From Streptomyces sp. S.PNR 29 (GTDB lineage Bacteria > Actinomycetota > Actinomycetes > Streptomycetales > Streptomycetaceae), in contig NZ_JANUQM010000001.1 of NCBI RefSeq assembly GCF_030386795.1, positions 492,363 through 556,362 of the forward strand: DNA of 64,000 nucleotides, in the 5' to 3' direction. The notes under the pieces were generated by a model. That model did no database searches and was not told the origin of the DNA. It worked only from the letters and a program-made list of their open reading frames with translations. Positions 8,729 to 17,771 of this stretch are shown here, one piece after another. Position numbers and translations under genes: made by a program. Positions within the stretch are counted from its first letter, which is position 1. Each line of letters starts with the position of its first letter.

Positions 8729-9778
8729 GTGACGATTCAGGACCTGTTGAAGGACGTCCAGGCCGTTGACCTGACGACGTTCGCTCGCGCGATACCCAGT
8801 CCGAAGGACTTCCTGCTTACCCAGTCGATCTTCCCGACGATGGTGCTTCCGGAGGTCAAGTGGCGGGTCAAGGACTCGGGCCGGTACGTGAACGTCGCGA
8901 AGTACCGGGCGTTCGACGCATCGGTGCCGTTCGCGACCCGCGAAGCGTGGCAGACCTCCCGCGAAGGCGCTCTGCCGGCGCTGGGTCAGAAGCTCGTGGT
9001 CGGTGAGCAGGAGCAGATCCTGCTGGAAGCCTCGCGCGGGTCGGACCAGGACCGGCTGATCGAGCTGCTGTACGACGACGTCGAACGGCACGTCGAGGCC
9101 ATCCGATCGCGGCTGGAGTTGGCGGCCGGCGACGTCCTGGCCGACGGCCGGTTCTCCCTGGTGCAGGAGAACGGGCTGACGCTGGAGGTGGACTGGAACG
9201 TCCCTGCGGAGAACATGCCGGTCGCGGCGCGGCCGTGGTCCGATCCGGAGTCTGATCCGATCGCCGATGAGCTGCGGTGGATCCAGCACCTGGACGACAT
9301 CGGCGCTCCGGAGCCCGAGCTGGTGGTCACGAGCCGCAAGGCGTTCAGCTTCCTAGCGGCGAACAATGCCTACAGGGCGGCGTACTACGGGTCGGTGAAC
9401 CCGTCGACGACGCCGACGGCCACGCTGACCCCGCAGCAGATCAACGTCGTGCGCGGCAACTACAGCCTGCCGCCCATCCAGTTCTACAAGGCCCAGGTCA
9501 GGGTCGACGGCAAGCCGCGCAAGGTGCTTCCGGAGGACCTGTGGATCCTGGTGCCGCCGGAGCGGGAGAAGTGGGCGCAGACCATGCTTGGCGTGACAGC
9601 CGAGGCGCTGGTGCTGTCGCGCGGCTCGAACCCGGAGATCATCCGCGAGGACGCGCCGGGCCTGATCATCACCCGCGGTGTTCAGGATGACCCGGTCCAG
9701 ATCTGGACCAAGGGAGCTGCGGTCGGCATGCCGGTCATGCACACCCCAGACGCCCACATCGTGGCGAAGGTCCTGTGA
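8729..9778 (+). CDS. Major capsid protein (lambda gpE family)
   Basis: A 349-residue protein starting at GTG 8729. Its composition and blocks (FPTMVLPEVKWRVKDSGRYV near the start, DDVERHVEAIRSRLELAAGDVL, RKVLPEDLWILVPPE, and the final GAAVGMPVMHTPDAHI) match the lambda E / Phage_cap_E family with the HK97 fold. Length is normal. The neighbouring decoration protein agrees with a lambda-type shell. The stop overlaps the next start (TGATG). Confidence 0.9.
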   Translation: MTIQDLLKDVQAVDLTTFARAIPSPKDFLLTQSIFPTMVLPEVKWRVKDSGRYVNVAKYRAFDASVPFATREAWQTSREGALPALGQKLVVGEQEQILLEASRGSDQDRLIELLYDDVERHVEAIRSRLELAAGDVLADGRFSLVQENGLTLEVDWNVPAENMPVAARPWSDPESDPIADELRWIQHLDDIGAPEPELVVTSRKAFSFLAANNAYRAAYYGSVNPSTTPTATLTPQQINVVRGNYSLPPIQFYKAQVRVDGKPRKVLPEDLWILVPPEREKWAQTMLGVTAEALVLSRGSNPEIIREDAPGLIITRGVQDDPVQIWTKGAAVGMPVMHTPDAHIVAKVL

Positions 9779-10065
9779 TGCCGGTGCGCCGACTGATCGC
9801 CACCGTGTACTTGCAGGACCCGACGACCCATGAGGACCTGATCCTAAGGCCGGGCGAGAGCCCGGCGCCGGCGATTGCTGCCCTGGTGACGAACCCGGCT
9901 GCCTGGAACGTGCCGCCGCAAGACCATGCCAAGCCGGGGCCGGTCGCAGTCGGCGAGCCAGGCACGACCGCGGGCGGCTCCGAGCCGGACTCCGGACAGG
10001 GCGAGGCCAGCGGGGGCGGCACGAAGAAATCGTCGCCGCGGCGGGCACGTACGTCCTCCGCGTAA
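9778..10065 (+). CDS. Small head protein following the capsid gene
   Basis: A 95-residue protein whose ATG overlaps the capsid stop. The first 45 residues form a small beta domain (PVRRLIATVYLQDP..LILRPGESPAPAIAALV). The rest is a Gly/Ser/Pro-rich linker ending in a basic tail (KKSSPRRARTSS). Similar small proteins follow the capsid gene in many actinophages, but their function is not settled; head completion is likely. A strong hairpin follows. Confidence 0.6.
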   Translation: MPVRRLIATVYLQDPTTHEDLILRPGESPAPAIAALVTNPAAWNVPPQDHAKPGPVAVGEPGTTAGGSEPDSGQGEASGGGTKKSSPRRARTSSA

Positions 10066-10076
10066 TACGCTCACGC

Positions 10077-10121
10077 GTACGGCCCGGAGCCAGCTTCCCC
10101 CGTCTGGCTCCCGGGCCGTAC
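10077..10121 (+). terminator. Hairpin inside the head gene cluster
   Basis: GTACGGCCC-GGAGCCAG pairs with CTGGCTCC-C-GGGCCGTAC (17 pairs, one bulge, 10-base loop) between two head genes. It may be an attenuator that sets the high capsid/low connector ratio. Confidence 0.6.
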
Positions 10122-10145
10122 CTCATGCAGAGGGATGTGAACCCC

Positions 10146-10481
10146 GTGGACGAGTTCCAGCGATCCTGGCTGCTCGCGCAGCTCGGCCCGGACACCGACC
10201 TGGCCGACCTGGAGCGCCGCTTTTTCCGACTACGTTCGGTCCGCGCGGTCGCGCTCGAGGTACTGGGCGAGCGGCGGGCCAAGCTCTTGGCCGACCCGCT
10301 GAAGGTCATCGTGGACGGTGTGGTGACCATGGACCTTCAGGAGAACCTGCGCGGCCTTGAGCGGCAGATCGAGCAGGTACGACATGGCCCTGCCCCGGAA
10401 GGCGGCCCGGATGACGAGGACGACGCACTGGACCCGGTCATCGAGGTGACGTGGCTGGCCGTCACTCGCCGATACAGATAG
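10146..10481 (+). CDS. Head-tail connector/adaptor protein
   Basis: A 111-residue helical protein (WLLAQLGPDTDLADLERRFFRLRSVRAVALEVL) of the kind found just after the capsid gene and thought to form the first head-completion ring. GTG 10146 is chosen for its distance from AGAGGG; in-frame ATG 10125 and GTG 10137 are alternatives. This is the last phage gene before the Dnd island. Its C-terminus reads naturally to the stop, so insertion of the island did not visibly cut the gene. Confidence 0.65.
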   Translation: MDEFQRSWLLAQLGPDTDLADLERRFFRLRSVRAVALEVLGERRAKLLADPLKVIVDGVVTMDLQENLRGLERQIEQVRHGPAPEGGPDDEDDALDPVIEVTWLAVTRRYR

Positions 10482-10528
10482 GGCTCTATTTTACGCGTGA
10501 CAGGCGTTACCTCGGTACAAGCGACAGT

Positions 10529-11938
10529 TCAGTGCCTTGGCTGAACCACGTTGGGGTAACGGCTAACGATATCTGGGTTGGCTCGAAGAAAGATCTCCAG
10601 CTGCACCCTGTCCCACCAGTCGGTATGGAAGCCGTTCTTAGTTCTGATGGTTTCAAGGCGTCCAGTCAGGGCTGCACTGACGCGGCTGGATGTTACGAGA
10701 ATGAACCCCTCAGCTCCAGCGTCCTCGATCACGTCTCGAATTTCCCGGACGTCACCCGTGCCGACTGTGTTTGCGGTCGCCTTGCACTGCACAACGACAG
10801 GAATCTCTACCAGATTTTGCCCTCCTTCTCCCCACTCCTTGTCCCTGGGATTGGGCACTCTCATCCTGACTAGAAGATCTTTCCCCCCGTCTCTTTCGTT
10901 CGCGGGCCCGACGCTCCGGACCTGCGTGACTGTAGGGTCCGCCTCTAGTAGGTCACGAACCATATCCTCAAAGTCTTGGCCATCTATCTTCGGCGCCCAA
11001 GTAAACGCATTCGGAGCCAACAGCTCCGATGAGACGACCCGATGCTGAGCGATGATTCTTTCTCGCTCTTCCTGATATGCCTGACGTCCACCAATGCTGT
11101 TAATCAGGACGACTGTCTCGGCACCCGCACACAGCAACGCGTTTTCCAGGGGAATCGACATTATTCCCTCTTCGCTGTGGACATCTTCCCCTGCGGCGCT
11201 CAAGATACGAGCAGCCCGGGTGACGTCTTTGTCCGAGACGGCAGTCAGGATCCTGTCACTCTGCCTGATCTCCCCGCCCGGCCCGGGAACGATGCGTACT
11301 GTTGAGGGTATCTGCTTGAGTGCAGAGACCACCATGGGATCCTGGGTAATCGAAATCTCGCCGTCGGCTGTCCGGTAGTAGAGAATCTCGGGGCTGCCCC
11401 TAAAGCCATGGTGGTCGCTCTCAATGTCGAACAAATCTGGGAGAGCTGCAGCAATAGTTCGAGCCCATTCGCCACCGTCCAGGTGAGCAGTGTGCTCGGC
11501 ATGTGCTGGACAGTACTCCGGAAGCACTATGTGCATGAACTCTCCGAACTCCCGCAGTTCGAGGATCGCTTCCCGCAACGACTCGAGGTCAGGATGCCGG
11601 GTCTGACTAATCGGCTGACGCGGCACAAGGAAGCGGTGCGATAGCTCGCCATGTGCTACGGGATGGTCCTCAACATCTACAAGTTGGTACGACGTCCGCC
11701 CGGTGCTATGCATGTACGCTGCGGCCATATACGAGGTGACATCGATGATGTCACTCGGGTCCCCCACCCAACTCCCCATCGCCTTCTGGAATTGCAGATA
11801 GGGAAATACCTTCCCATCCTCAACTTTTTCCAGAACAAGCGAGAGACCCATGCAGCCGATACGAATGAACGTCGCATTCTCGGATTCATCAACGATAAAT
11901 CCTAAACCTTCGGCGAGAGTGATGAGTTCCTCGTCCAT
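10529..11938 (-). CDS. Mrr-like restriction endonuclease (PD-(D/E)XK)
   Basis: A 469-residue protein, last gene of the minus-strand operon DGQHR-HNH-Mrr. The C-terminal 160 residues have the Mrr/restriction-endonuclease-like core: DGQDFEDMVRDLL, then R..GGKDLL (G351-D354) and VVQCKA (Q384-K386), followed by a DVREIRDVIEDAGAEGFILVTSS strand-helix. That is the D...QxK nuclease signature. The N-terminal 300 residues are unassigned and may sense or bind DNA. Mrr-type enzymes cut modified DNA in several known systems; here it may cut DNA according to phosphorothioate status, which is inference from position. ATG 11938 is preferred to the TTG at 11956. Base composition looks less GC-rich than the phage genes. 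Confidence 0.8.
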   Translation of the reverse strand: MDEELITLAEGLGFIVDESENATFIRIGCMGLSLVLEKVEDGKVFPYLQFQKAMGSWVGDPSDIIDVTSYMAAAYMHSTGRTSYQLVDVEDHPVAHGELSHRFLVPRQPISQTRHPDLESLREAILELREFGEFMHIVLPEYCPAHAEHTAHLDGGEWARTIAAALPDLFDIESDHHGFRGSPEILYYRTADGEISITQDPMVVSALKQIPSTVRIVPGPGGEIRQSDRILTAVSDKDVTRAARILSAAGEDVHSEEGIMSIPLENALLCAGAETVVLINSIGGRQAYQEERERIIAQHRVVSSELLAPNAFTWAPKIDGQDFEDMVRDLLEADPTVTQVRSVGPANERDGGKDLLVRMRVPNPRDKEWGEGGQNLVEIPVVVQCKATANTVGTGDVREIRDVIEDAGAEGFILVTSSRVSAALTGRLETIRTKNGFHTDWWDRVQLEIFLRANPDIVSRYPNVVQPRH

Positions 11939-11980
11939 ACTGCTGCGCAGCTCCAATCAGAAGCGGTCGACGTACCGCGG

Positions 11981-12937
11981 CTAGTTGTCCATAGCAGATA
12001 TGAGGCGCTTGGGGCCGACCCATCTGTCGAGACGCCATGGGTCGTGTTGCTCGCAGTACACGGCAACGTTGACTGGGGTGAGTGCACCCCCTTGGTTCCT
12101 TGGTCCGGCGAAAAGTTCAGCATCCTCTATTCGCACAGTGCAGCCTTCAGCTGCTTCACATCGTCTCCGTGTGGCCACAGTGCGCAGAATCCACAGCGGT
12201 TGCGGCTGAGTTACCGGCCCTAGCGCCGGATGCTCGAATATTCCGACAGACCACGGAATGACGTCGTAGATGTTCGTGTAGCGATTCTTCACCGAATTGC
12301 ACCAGCCACATGCAAGTCGGAGATTGCCCACTCCGGTCTCGCCGCCTTCGGCCACCGGTACTACATGGTCTACCTCGATGCAGAGCTGAGCTGAGCGAAC
12401 CCCCCGTGGGCGTGTGAAATCGACCAGAAGTGGTACTGCCGGACCACTCTTGGAGAGGCCGAGGAATTTGTCCCTCGCTTCCTCACTGAACTCGTATCCG
12501 CAGAGGTAACAGCGGGGCGTAGGCTGGCCGAGAGCCCAAAGCTCCTCCCGTACAGCCGCACTGATGGCCGATCTCTTCCTGCTCCGCCGGGCTGACACGA
12601 GTTGCCACGCAAATCGCGTAAGAACTCTCGCATACTCCCTGCGCTCGTCCAGAGGAACCTGCGGGCTCACAGCGTTGATGTGAGCAAGTATGGGGACGTG
12701 CAAGTGCCCGATGGTTAGGGCAGGGTTCAGCTCAAAGGGCGCTAGGTCAACAAGACTTTCAATGAACCAGCGCCCCCACACGGTGGACAGATCACCACGC
12801 AGCAGCCACCCATGATTTCCTGCGATGACATCTGGAACTGTGTACTTAGCGAGAGACTTGAGTGCCTCGTCCGACCAATTATCATCCAAGGCCTTTTTGA
12901 TTTCGGCGAAGAACTCGCCAACCTCCTGGGGTTGCAT
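11981..12937 (-). CDS. HNH endonuclease
   Basis: A 318-residue protein. The start at ATG 12937 overlaps the stop of the upstream DGQHR gene (TGATG), so the two are translated together. An HNH/Zn domain lies at about residues 140-220: C143-x2-C146, the EVDH of the catalytic motif at 188-191 followed by VVPVAEGG, N205, then C210-x2-C213 with WCNSVKN. The N-terminal 130 residues are helical and unassigned. HNH nucleases cut phosphorothioate DNA in Streptomyces (ScoMcrA), but I see no proof of a sulfur-binding domain here; that would have to be shown by structure prediction. Confidence 0.85.
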   Translation of the reverse strand: MQPQEVGEFFAEIKKALDDNWSDEALKSLAKYTVPDVIAGNHGWLLRGDLSTVWGRWFIESLVDLAPFELNPALTIGHLHVPILAHINAVSPQVPLDERREYARVLTRFAWQLVSARRSRKRSAISAAVREELWALGQPTPRCYLCGYEFSEEARDKFLGLSKSGPAVPLLVDFTRPRGVRSAQLCIEVDHVVPVAEGGETGVGNLRLACGWCNSVKNRYTNIYDVIPWSVGIFEHPALGPVTQPQPLWILRTVATRRRCEAAEGCTVRIEDAELFAGPRNQGGALTPVNVAVYCEQHDPWRLDRWVGPKRLISAMDN

Positions 12938-14646
12938 CACGCCCCAGCAACAGGGTTGAACAGCCCTTCCTTGGGAAGCGACTCGGGATTCTTCCGGTAG
13001 GTGTGCCACAGGCTGGCCCACCGCCGTCGGACAGCCGGAGTGTCCTTCTTCTCGACCTTCCAGTTGCGGTTGAAGTAAGCGAGGTTCACGCCCTCCAGCC
13101 AGGCCTCCATAGTGACGTCGACATCGTCAACGCTATTCAGGGTCCTCTTCTGAAGGCGGAGGAACTCGAAGTAGTCGGCCGCAAGAATGGTCAGGCTGAT
13201 CTTGTTGAAGAGGTTGCTGTTTGTGGTGCCCCAGGCGTTCGATGCCTCTGGATCGTCGGCACCGAACTTCTCCTTGATGATCGTGTAGAAGCGAATGAAA
13301 ATGGCCCGCCACGGGCCATCCGGCCGTGCCCACTCCGCCAGCTTCTCGTCGTGCGTCTCAAAGGCTGCGACGAGCTCGCTCTCGTCCAGGTGGTACTTAG
13401 CCCAGGCACGCGCCCAGTCGGTCGGTTCGCTGTACAGCTTTCCGCCGGAGAGCTCCCGGAAAATGCCAACCAGTCCCTTGAGGACGGGCCACTGGAGGGC
13501 AGTCGACCGGTCGCCGGCCGGTCCCGTTATGCCGGTCTGGACGCAGTTCTTGAACGGGCTGTCGTCGGCGCGCGTCAGGTAGGCGATCGCCTGCGAGTCG
13601 TCCAACTTGATGCCGGCGTCCTTGAGTCTTTGAGCGACAGGATCCAGCTCTTCCTTGCTCAGGCTGGTGGACACGATAGTGCCGAGGAGTGCCTTGCCCA
13701 TGGGCGTAGCCTTCTGATTCACGACCACGAACTGGAAGACGTGCTCACTTGGGTTGGGATCCATGAGGAGAGATACAGGCAGACGCCGCGCGTGCTTGGC
13801 GATGAACTCCGCTTTCGCCTGTGCAGGGTCCTTGCCTTCCTCGGCAGCTTCGAGCAGGAAAGCCTCTCCGTCGCCTCCCTCCGCGCGGCTCTCCGCAGCC
13901 AGCACCGCGCCCTTGAGACGGTGCTGCCCGTCCACGAGCATGATCGGCTTGAGGTAGCTGATCATTGCTGCGCGGTCGAAACCGAGGATCCGTTCGGGCT
14001 TCTTGTCGGGGTCGAGAGCTTCCAAGACTCTGACGCGCCCCTTGAGTTCAGTGTAGAAATCGATCAAGTGGGTCTCATCAGTGAGCAAGACGCTTGCCGC
14101 GTCGTCGCCATTCCCGTTGCTGTTCTCTTCGACGCTGTCGTCGTCATAGTCGTCATCATCGACCACGTCGTCGATGCCGTGCTCCTTGCGACCTCGCTCC
14201 ATGATTGACGACAGGCGCTCCTGATCCAGGGGAGCTTCCTTGAGCTCTGGGACACGTGCTTCGAGCCGCTCAACAACCCGGGACATCAATGCCAGGAGCG
14301 ATGCCTCACTGAAGTCAGGGCTCACGATCTCCAGCGTGCCGAAGTCGGAATGCCCCTCCAACGGTGTGAACTTCACCGAAGTCTCGCTCTGCGGCGCAGC
14401 AAGGAGCGGGTTCTGAACGATGTTCCGCTCGTCGTGGTAGAAGCTGGACAGCTCCTTGATGCGAGTCTTGTTCTCCTGCCGCTGGAACCCGATCGTCTCC
14501 TCGTCTTCCAGCCGACTCCGCTGAGGAACCCCGACCCACTGATCGATCTCGGTGGCAGGTGCAGCGAAGAACACCAGCGGCTTGCCGGACGGCGTCTGCT
14601 GCGTGATATGCGCCGGGTACGTGTAGGTGATCGTCTTCGCGTCCAC
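12937..14646 (-). CDS. DGQHR-domain protein
   Basis: A 569-residue protein, first gene of the minus-strand effector operon. GTG 14646 follows GGAGG by 7 bases. The family motif is seen as MLVDGQHRLKGAV with DGQHR at residues 239-243. An acidic, Asn/Gly-rich linker (about 159-182) separates an N-terminal domain from the DGQHR core. DGQHR domains occur in DndB and in proteins near phosphorothioation and restriction genes; the fold is related to ParB/sulfiredoxin. Here it is distinct from and longer than the DndB of the same island. It may guide the HNH and Mrr nucleases or regulate them (inference). Confidence 0.8.
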   Translation of the reverse strand: MDAKTITYTYPAHITQQTPSGKPLVFFAAPATEIDQWVGVPQRSRLEDEETIGFQRQENKTRIKELSSFYHDERNIVQNPLLAAPQSETSVKFTPLEGHSDFGTLEIVSPDFSEASLLALMSRVVERLEARVPELKEAPLDQERLSSIMERGRKEHGIDDVVDDDDYDDDSVEENSNGNGDDAASVLLTDETHLIDFYTELKGRVRVLEALDPDKKPERILGFDRAAMISYLKPIMLVDGQHRLKGAVLAAESRAEGGDGEAFLLEAAEEGKDPAQAKAEFIAKHARRLPVSLLMDPNPSEHVFQFVVVNQKATPMGKALLGTIVSTSLSKEELDPVAQRLKDAGIKLDDSQAIAYLTRADDSPFKNCVQTGITGPAGDRSTALQWPVLKGLVGIFRELSGGKLYSEPTDWARAWAKYHLDESELVAAFETHDEKLAEWARPDGPWRAIFIRFYTIIKEKFGADDPEASNAWGTTNSNLFNKISLTILAADYFEFLRLQKRTLNSVDDVDVTMEAWLEGVNLAYFNRNWKVEKKDTPAVRRRWASLWHTYRKNPESLPKEGLFNPVAGA

Positions 14647-14983
14647 GCAGAAGCCTCCACAACGACATGATCCAAGGTGGCCCTAACGCTACCCGGTCGA
14701 AGCTGGGAGGAGATGCCCCTTCGCCCCGAGACGGAGCCGATACCGCTGACCTGCGCTTACCTCAAGGCCTCCCACCCCTAACGGAGTTGGTGAGGGGATG
14801 GACCGCGAACCGGTCCCCTAGGTGATGTGAGCGGCTCGCTACCGGTTGTCGGTGGCGGGCCCTACAGTGGACAGCACCTGCTCATGCCGAAGTCGACCGC
14901 ACGGCGACAACGGCCAAAGGGAGAGCGGGCAACAACAAAGTGGGTCCGGCTTATAGCAGCCGGGCACCCAGAGAGGGGCATTG
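14647..14983. promoter_or_regulatory. Divergent promoter region between the two effector operons
   Basis: 337 bases separate the diverging DGQHR and HTH genes and must hold both promoters. An imperfect inverted repeat (AGGGGA...TCCCCT, about 14793-14820) is visible. I find no clear -35/-10 pair and no copy of the dndA/dndB operator. Confidence 0.45.
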
Positions 14984-15517
14984 ATGCTCCAGAACAACGA
15001 CGTGCGCGTCGAGACGATGTGCCGTCTGTACAGCAAGCAGAAGCGGCGTCCCTGGGACGGCGAGTTCCTTGACGTTCTCGACACCGCTCTGAACCTTGCC
15101 CTCGGCCCGAAGCGCGCCGCCGAGACCCCTGATCTTCTGTGCCGGAACGTCATCAGGGACGCACGTCGCACCATCCGCCGCTCGCAGGCCACCGCCCGTC
15201 AGAACGCCGCCTGCCGGCCCCTTCCTGACGCTGCCCGCCGTCGCGTGTGCACCATCACTGCAGACGGCGTTTCCGCGGCCGAAATGATCACTCATGACAC
15301 CCCCGAGGCGCGGGTCATCGCAGCCGAGACGCTGCAGGAGCTCAAGGTCTTCGCCGCCAAGCTCGGGGCCCACGGCCCTGCCTGCCTCCAGGGCATGCTC
15401 GACATGTTGACGGTCGCCGACTCCGCAAAACAGACGGGGGTATCCGTGGCAACGGTCGAGCGAGCCCGGCGTGCACTACGGGAACACGCGAAGACCCTCA
15501 TCAGCGCCGCGGCGTGA
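14984..15517 (+). CDS. HTH/sigma-like regulatory protein
   Basis: A 177-residue protein. ATG 14984 sits 6 bases after GAGAGGGG. The C-terminal 45 residues form a helix-turn-helix (SAKQTGVSVATVERARRALREH) like sigma region 4 or a FixJ-type domain. The N-terminal part has a Cys pair and basic helices (LLCRNVIRDARRTIRRSQ). It is the first gene of the plus-strand trio HTH, GIY-YIG, GHKL ATPase, so it may control the divergent operons or serve as their DNA-binding subunit. I cannot tell which. Confidence 0.55.
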   Translation: MLQNNDVRVETMCRLYSKQKRRPWDGEFLDVLDTALNLALGPKRAAETPDLLCRNVIRDARRTIRRSQATARQNAACRPLPDAARRRVCTITADGVSAAEMITHDTPEARVIAAETLQELKVFAAKLGAHGPACLQGMLDMLTVADSAKQTGVSVATVERARRALREHAKTLISAAA

Positions 15518-15957
15518 CGGCCCACCCCACGGGGATCTCAGTGCGTCTCGGAGAGCCGTACGAGGGCAGCGGAAGCGTTGCCCTCCGGTTCACACCGAAC
15601 ATCGTGAACATGCAGATCCCCGCAGGAACCATCGGTGCCTATCTCTTACTCCGCCACGAGCAGCAGACCACGCCCCTCTACGTCGGGCGGTCGGACACCT
15701 GTCTCCGCCGACGGCTCACCCGCCATCCCCTCCGCGGCCACGCCACCCACTTCGTGGCCGCCCCGACCGCCAACTCCCAGCAGGCCTACGCAATCGAGTC
15801 CGCTTGGTACCACCGGTACCTCTCCAGAGGCGTCCCCATCACCAACCAGATCCACCCCGCAAGCCCCGCCCGAACGGGTCGGCGCTGCCCGTACTGCCCC
15901 GAATCCGAAATCGAGCGTGCGCTGCGCCGGGCTCTTCCCGCCCCCCGCACCCCGTAG
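15514..15957 (+). CDS. GIY-YIG-type nuclease domain protein
   Basis: A 147-residue protein whose GTG overlaps the previous stop by 4 bases. Residues 40-100 show the GIY-YIG pattern: GAYLLLR (Y43), LYVGRS (residues 55-60), then CLRRRLTRH, and an acidic residue E95 in AIESAWYHRY that would bind the metal. The first motif is GAY rather than GIY. The C-terminal end has CPYC, perhaps half a zinc site. Such single-domain nucleases occur in restriction enzymes and homing proteins. Together with the Mrr and HNH proteins, the module would hold three different nuclease folds. Confidence 0.65.
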   Translation: MTAHPTGISVRLGEPYEGSGSVALRFTPNIVNMQIPAGTIGAYLLLRHEQQTTPLYVGRSDTCLRRRLTRHPLRGHATHFVAAPTANSQQAYAIESAWYHRYLSRGVPITNQIHPASPARTGRRCPYCPESEIERALRRALPAPRTP

Positions 15958-15971
15958 ATCAGGAGATGACC

Positions 15972-17699
15972 ATGAACGACATCGTCGAGGGCGCCATTCC
16001 GGTCGTCCTGTCCGGACAGGCCCTTCTCAGCCTCCGAGAGTCCGGACACAACTTCCCCTCCGCCGTGGGCGAGGTGATCGACAACAGCATCGAAGCGCGA
16101 GCGAATCACATCCAGATCCTGACGGAAGAGGTGATGAAGGGCCGTAAGAAGGCGATCAGCCAGATCTCCTTCATCGACGACGGCGAGGGGATGGATGACG
16201 AGACTCTCCACCACTATCTGCAGCTCGGTTTCTCCACACGGTTCATGTCCGAGAAGACCATCGGCAAGTTCGGTGTGGGGGCCAAGCTCGCCGGCCTCAG
16301 CGTGGGCACCTGCATCGAAGCGTGGTCCCGTGTGGCGGGAAGTGACGCGATCAGGCACGTGAAGTTCGACCTCGGCGAGGCCGTGGAGGCGGAGAAGCGG
16401 GGAGAGAAGGTCGGCATCAATCCACCGGACGATGAGCCCCTGCCCGCCCATCTGGTCCCTTACTTCCCAGAGGGCACGGGCACGCTCGTTCTCTGGTCGA
16501 AGATCGACCGGGTCTCTGATGGGCACGGTCGAAGCACGCCGGACCACGTCCGCAATGAGATTAACAAGGAGCTGTCTCGAATCTTCCGCGACTTCCTCTG
16601 CGGAGGCATCAAGATCACGGTCGATCACACGGACCTCGTACCGCACGACCCGACGTTCCTACGCAAGGGCACGTGGGTGGATCACGTCCTGACCGAGGAG
16701 GCTGCCCGCAGGGACGGGTCCACGCGGAAGGCCGGCGCTGAGGACACTCATTTCCCCGGCCAAGTCTTCTTCAACGACGAAGTGCCGGTCCAGGGCACCA
16801 GTCACAAGGTTCGTGTCGTCATTACCCTCGCCCCGCGCGAGGTGTTGCGGGCCAAGGGTATGGGTGGCGATGCCCTGGCCAAGAAGTTGCGGCTGCCTGA
16901 GAACGAAGGCGCGATCAGCTTCATGCGACTGGATCGTGAGATCAGCTATACCCCCGTTGCGCGCCTCTTCCCCGACGGGATCCTGTCGCCGGACAGGTTC
17001 ATCGGCTTCGAGGTCTACTTCAAGCCCGAGCTTGATCGGCTGATGGGTGTCCGCAACGTGAAGCGCGGGGCGGTTCCGTCGGATGAACTCCGCAGGACGC
17101 TGCGGGACTTGGCTCGCACCGTCATTCCCAGGGCTCGCGAGGAGCTCCAGCGCGTGTGGGGGGAAGAAGATCGGACGGAGGCAGTGAAGTCCGGCGAACA
17201 CGCCCCCCTCGCCAAGGCGCTGAGGGAGGCAGATCGCACGATGCCCAAGAGCCGGGTCAAAGCCGTACCCACGCCCGCGGAGCGCGAGAGGGAATATGCC
17301 GACCTTGCGCAGGACGCGGGACGGAACTCAACCGAAGAGGAACAGGCCGCGTACACCCAGGAGATCAAGGACTTGCCGTTCGTGATCGAGACGGTCAGCT
17401 TCCCCGGGGATCAGCTCATCGAGCTCACACACCTCGGCGACCAGACGATCATCCGGCTGAACCAGCGGCACGCCTTCTATCGGGACATGTACGAGCCGCT
17501 CCGCGCGCTGTCCAAGGACGCCACCGCGCCGGGCGCATCGGCTGCTCGTCGTGCCATCGAAGCGATCACCCTGCTGCTCGTGGCCTACGCCAAGGCAGAG
17601 TCGATGCACGACACTCCCAATGAGCAGTACGGGCAGCTGCGGAAGCAGTGGGGTGGCTTCACGGAGCTCTACCTCAGCAAGATCAAGGACGTGCTCTGA
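15972..17699 (+). CDS. GHKL ATPase (MORC/MutL/Hsp90-type)
   Basis: A 575-residue protein starting at ATG 15972, spaced 6 bases from AGGAG; an in-frame ATG at 15966 is too close. The ATPase fold is clear: N-box GEVIDNSIEA (E34, D37, N38), G1 box DDGEGMD (69-75) and G2 box IGKFGVGAKLA (97-107). The C-terminal 400 residues contain a second alpha/beta unit (transducer-like S5 domain) and a helical tail. MORC-type GHKL ATPases are known in predicted bacterial restriction systems, where ATP-driven closing of a dimer clamps DNA. It is likely the motor or clamp of this effector module. Transcription ends at the hairpin shared with dndE. Confidence 0.8.
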   Translation: MNDIVEGAIPVVLSGQALLSLRESGHNFPSAVGEVIDNSIEARANHIQILTEEVMKGRKKAISQISFIDDGEGMDDETLHHYLQLGFSTRFMSEKTIGKFGVGAKLAGLSVGTCIEAWSRVAGSDAIRHVKFDLGEAVEAEKRGEKVGINPPDDEPLPAHLVPYFPEGTGTLVLWSKIDRVSDGHGRSTPDHVRNEINKELSRIFRDFLCGGIKITVDHTDLVPHDPTFLRKGTWVDHVLTEEAARRDGSTRKAGAEDTHFPGQVFFNDEVPVQGTSHKVRVVITLAPREVLRAKGMGGDALAKKLRLPENEGAISFMRLDREISYTPVARLFPDGILSPDRFIGFEVYFKPELDRLMGVRNVKRGAVPSDELRRTLRDLARTVIPRAREELQRVWGEEDRTEAVKSGEHAPLAKALREADRTMPKSRVKAVPTPAEREREYADLAQDAGRNSTEEEQAAYTQEIKDLPFVIETVSFPGDQLIELTHLGDQTIIRLNQRHAFYRDMYEPLRALSKDATAPGASAARRAIEAITLLLVAYAKAESMHDTPNEQYGQLRKQWGGFTELYLSKIKDVL

Positions 17700-17726
17700 G
17701 ATCAGCTAAGGCGGGCAGACAGCTTG

Positions 17727-17766
17727 AGGGGCTGGTGGCGATACGTGGCAATCGCCACCAGCCCCT
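17727..17766. terminator. Bidirectional terminator between GHKL gene and dndE
   Basis: Perfect 16-bp stems (AGGGGCTGGTGGCGAT and its complement) with an 8-base loop lie between the converging ends of the GHKL ATPase gene and dndE. Confidence 0.85.
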
Positions 17767-17771
17767 CGTCG

